64,000 nucleotides of DNA, taken from contig NZ_JAOQNG010000009.1 of the NCBI RefSeq assembly GCF_025961225.1, positions 62,001 through 126,000 on the forward strand. Direction: 5' to 3'. A model generated the notes under the pieces. The model searched no databases. It was not told where the DNA came from and saw only the letters and a program-made list of their open reading frames with translations. Below are positions 62,006 to 64,000 of the stretch, in pieces (position 1 is the stretch's first letter; every line of letters starts with the position of its first letter). The DNA is from Azospirillum canadense (GTDB lineage: Bacteria > Pseudomonadota > Alphaproteobacteria > Azospirillales > Azospirillaceae). Both the position numbers and the translations under genes were made by a program.

Positions 62006-62422
62006 TCAGACCAGGGTGATCTGGACGTCGATGTTGCCGCGCGTCGCCTTGGAATAGGGGCAGGTCAGGTGCGCGGTGGCGACGAGCTGCTGGGCAACCT
62101 CACGGTCCAGGCCGGGCAGGCTGACGTTCAGCCGCGCGGCGAGCAGATAGCCGTCGCTGTTGGTGCCGAGGTCGATTTCGGCGTGGACGCTCACGCCGCC
62201 GGGAAGGGCGACCTTCAGCTCCTTGGCCGCGAGGCCGATGGCCGCGGCGAAGCAGGACGACCAGCCGGCGCCGAACAGCTGCTCCGGATTGGTGCCCGGA
62301 ACGGACGTTCCCGGCGTTGACAGCTTGACGTCGAGCTGGCCGTCGTCGCTGCGGGCCGTGCCCGCGCGCCCGCCCGTGGTGTGCGTGCGGCCGGTGTAGA
62401 TGAGCTTCTGGATCTTCGTCAT
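62006..62422 (-). CDS. ohr: Ohr/OsmC-family organic hydroperoxide reductase, copy 2
   Basis: 138 residues. Both reactive Cys are present (GWSSCFAAAI and AHLTCPYSKA), with the usual opening LIYTGRTHTTGGRAGTARSD. GGAG precedes the ATG. It is a paralogue of the gene at 46262 and is followed by DUF6130 and CopC-like genes. A related but not identical operator (TCGCAT-N7-ATGCGA) lies 49-67 nt upstream. Confidence 0.92.
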   Translation of the reverse strand: MTKIQKLIYTGRTHTTGGRAGTARSDDGQLDVKLSTPGTSVPGTNPEQLFGAGWSSCFAAAIGLAAKELKVALPGGVSVHAEIDLGTNSDGYLLAARLNVSLPGLDREVAQQLVATAHLTCPYSKATRGNIDVQITLV

Positions 62423-62468
62423 GGTACGTCTCCATTGTTTTGCGCCTTAGGGAAAGCGCGTTCGATGA

Positions 62469-62490
62469 AATCGCATACGATTCATGCGAC
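62469..62490. promoter_or_regulatory. variant operator before ohr copy 2
   Basis: AATCGCATACGATTCATGCG, a TCGCAT-N7-ATGCGA palindrome (62471-62489). It shares the GCAT-CGAT and ATGCGA parts with the OhrR-type sites but not the TCCGAT-N3-ATCGGA core. Confidence 0.5.
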
Positions 62491-62537
62491 CGGGTGATGG
62501 GCTTGGTTGGGTGCTGTGAAGGGGACTTGCGTCCATG

Positions 62538-62571
62538 CCACGCGAGGCGGGTTTCCGCCGGCCTCGCGTGG
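62538..62571 (-). terminator. hairpin after SDR gene
   Basis: A perfect 11-bp stem CCACGCGAGGC / GCCTCGCGTGG with a 12-nt GC-rich loop, 14 nt past the stop at 62585. It lacks a strong T-run. Confidence 0.55.
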
Positions 62572-62584
62572 CCGGGTCCGTTGA

Positions 62585-63334
62585 CTAGAGCTGCGTGAGG
62601 CCGCCATCGACGGCCAGCTCGACCCCCGTGATGTAGGACGCGTCGTCCGACGCCAGGAACGTCACCGCCTTGGCGATCTCCTCGGGCGTGCCGAAGCGCT
62701 TGGCCGGGATCCGCTGCATCAGGTGCTGCCCGAGTTCCTGCACGCTGGCCTCGGACAGGCCGAGCTTGCCGAAGAGCGGGGTTTCGACCACGCCGGGGCT
62801 GATGGCGTTGACCCGGATCTTCCGGGGCAGCAGTTCCGACGCCAGCGTCCGTGCGAAGTTCCGGAGCGCGGCCTTGCTGGCCGAGACCACCGACGTCCCG
62901 GCGACGCCCGCCTGGACGAACCAGGAGGTGGTGAAGACGATCGCGCCGCCCTCGCTGAGCAGCGGCAGGGCCTTCTGGACGGTGAAATAGGCGCCGCGGA
63001 AATTGGTGTTGATGATCTCATCGAACATGGCCTCGCTCGTGCCTTCGACGGGGGCGAGCTTGGCGGTGCCGGCGTTGGCGAACAGGACGTCGATCCGGCC
63101 ATGCCGGTCACGCACGGTCTGGAACAGGTCATCCAGGTCGGCGCTCTTGGTGACATCGGTCGGAACGACGAGCGCGTCCGGTCCCAGGACCTTTTCCGCC
63201 TCGGCGAGCGAGCTTGGATTCCGGCCCGTCACGACGACCTTCGCACCCTCCCGGGCAAACTCCTGTGCCGCGGCAAGACCGATGCCGCCGTTGCCGCCGG
63301 TGATAACCACGACCTTGTTCGTGAAACGGCCCAT
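62585..63334 (-). CDS. SDR-family oxidoreductase
   Basis: 249 residues from the ATG at 63334 (GGAG 8 nt upstream). Glycine motif TGGNGGIG, LFANAG, catalytic Ser in FTTSWFVQAG. The usual YxxxK reads SASKAALRNFA, that is Ser-x3-Lys: the catalytic Tyr is replaced by Ser (VVSASKAAL). C-terminal SPGVVETPLFGK and SYITGVELAVDGGLTQL are typical classical-SDR. Many MarR- or LysR-linked SDRs of this subgroup share the Ser. Dehydrogenase activity is therefore uncertain. It may be cotranscribed with ohr copy 2 after a 162-nt gap. Confidence 0.82.
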   Translation of the reverse strand: MGRFTNKVVVITGGNGGIGLAAAQEFAREGAKVVVTGRNPSSLAEAEKVLGPDALVVPTDVTKSADLDDLFQTVRDRHGRIDVLFANAGTAKLAPVEGTSEAMFDEIINTNFRGAYFTVQKALPLLSEGGAIVFTTSWFVQAGVAGTSVVSASKAALRNFARTLASELLPRKIRVNAISPGVVETPLFGKLGLSEASVQELGQHLMQRIPAKRFGTPEEIAKAVTFLASDDASYITGVELAVDGGLTQL

Positions 63335-64000
63335 GACATGACTCCCCAGTGAAGTGACGCGGCCAAAGGATGCCCGTTGCTGCGAGCGGTGCCGCGGCTG
63401 GTTGCAGCGAGATAACAAACAGTGATGCGTTCCTGATGGTCGCCGCGCGACCGTTGCGATGGGCTGTTGTCTCAAAGGAAACAGCGCCGAATACCAAAGC
63501 GTCGTAAAGGTAAGTGATCTGACGTACAGGGTGAGGTCCTTCAACGTGTGGTCCTGGAGGGAGGTGCCGCCTTGGTAGACGGCTCTTTCGCTCTCCAGTC
63601 CTGTGCGGAGTTCAGCCCTGGACGCTTGAGACCTCCTGTCTCGCCGACGCCCTCGAAGTAACCTCCTATCTACGAATTCAGAGGTTATCGGCCGCTGAAT
63701 AACCTGTCAACACGTTTTTATCAGGTTACTGTCGATTTTTGCGTCTCCCCTCCGCCGCGCGGCCGACCGGCTGGGAATGCGGCATCCCGAAGCTTTCCCT
63801 ACGCAGGAAGTCCATCTGCCAACGGAAAGCTTTGGTATCGACTCGATACGACGTAGGATCCTGTCGGCAGCTTGTGTTGATGCTGCTTCCGCGCGTTCCT
63901 CCTGATGCGCTCCTCCCGGACTAGGGTCGCTGTCGCCCCCGACGGTGGCCCGTCCTTTCCGTGGGCGATTCCGCCGAACGGAATGGCTTCTCGCGCAGGA
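63335..64000. other. gene-free end of window with palindrome array
   Basis: About 665 nt with no supported gene. It includes the array of four AACCT half-sites described separately. The AT-rich stretch 63705-63740 could be a promoter or replication/partition control site. Confidence 0.5.
63658..63729. repeat. two equal-geometry palindromes of AACCT half-sites
   Basis: GTAACCTC-N15-GAGGTTAT (63658-63688) and ATAACCTG-N15-CAGGTTAC (63699-63729). Both palindromes have 8-nt arms and exactly 15 nt between, and lie 10 nt apart. The inner pair also makes GTTAT-N10-ATAAC. It is likely a multi-dimer protein binding site. Confidence 0.65.

Noticed and set aside
63681..63706. parS site of a repABC replicon
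   Set aside because: Similarity to GTTNNCNGCNGNNAAC is partial and the spacing is wrong; no rep or par gene in the window.
1..64000. CRISPR array, tRNA or rRNA
   Set aside because: No regularly spaced repeats, no clover-leaf or rRNA-like conserved sequence was recognised on either strand.

Overview
The window is GC-rich DNA with strongly GC-biased third codon positions, many two-component regulators, a PrtD/PrtE-type type I secretion system and a crowd of IS6, IS5, IS4, IS3 and IS630 relics. This fits an alphaproteobacterium of the Azospirillum/Rhodospirillales type, probably an accessory replicon or a flexible chromosomal region. The assignment is an inference from gene style, not a database match. 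No rRNA, tRNA or CRISPR array was seen.

Layout. 0-4.6 kb: a small lipoprotein, an orphan response regulator, a DUF808 membrane protein, then a decayed IS6 element that cuts a RES-domain gene. 4.6-14.1 kb: a type I secretion locus with two small RTX substrates, an ABC exporter and its membrane fusion protein, preceded on the same strand by a response regulator and a large multi-PAS hybrid histidine kinase. The two RTX genes share a duplicated upstream element, and a perfect hairpin separates one RTX gene from the exporter genes. 14.3-29.2 kb: an IS graveyard (IS6, IS4, IS5, IS630, IS3 and a recombinase fragment, all broken) holding a few intact small genes, two PRC-barrel proteins, a peptidoglycan-binding protein with a poly-G frameshift, and a 1125-residue SAM/adenylate cyclase/AAA/TPR protein. 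29.2-40.2 kb: small hypothetical and secreted proteins, a Tat-exported fumarylacetoacetase-like hydrolase, a NarL-type regulator, an alpha/beta hydrolase, a glycine-zipper lipoprotein, a cytochrome P450, and a perfect 30-bp inverted repeat beside a TetR fossil and a nonsense-mutated IS6-like transposase.

40.3-63.3 kb is the coherent part: a dense oxidant/electrophile-defence region, nearly all on the minus strand with many 4-nt ATGA overlaps. It holds two Ohr/OsmC peroxidases, an OhrR-type MarR sensor, two DUF6130 proteins, a cytochrome P460, a mercuric-reductase-like flavoprotein with a TVP38 membrane partner, an MFS plus RND/MFP efflux operon with its own MarR regulator, a DipZ-like CcdA-thioredoxin protein in an operon with a glutathione transferase and an epoxide hydrolase, an OmpR/EnvZ-type pair, a cupin and two SDR enzymes.

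Three shared cis-element sets tie these genes together. Perfect TCCGAT-N3-ATCGGA palindromes lie upstream of one ohr gene and of ohrR, with a related site at the second ohr. TTGATATCAA sites flank the efflux MarR gene. A fixed-geometry 28-bp element (TGTGTCCG...TGTATC) with an inverted TACAAA partner lies upstream of dipZ and its divergent two-component operon, a DUF6130 gene and the cupin gene. The last set looks like an undescribed envelope-redox regulon controlled by the divergent response regulator. The final 660 nt has no gene but carries two equal-geometry palindromes built from AACCT half-sites.
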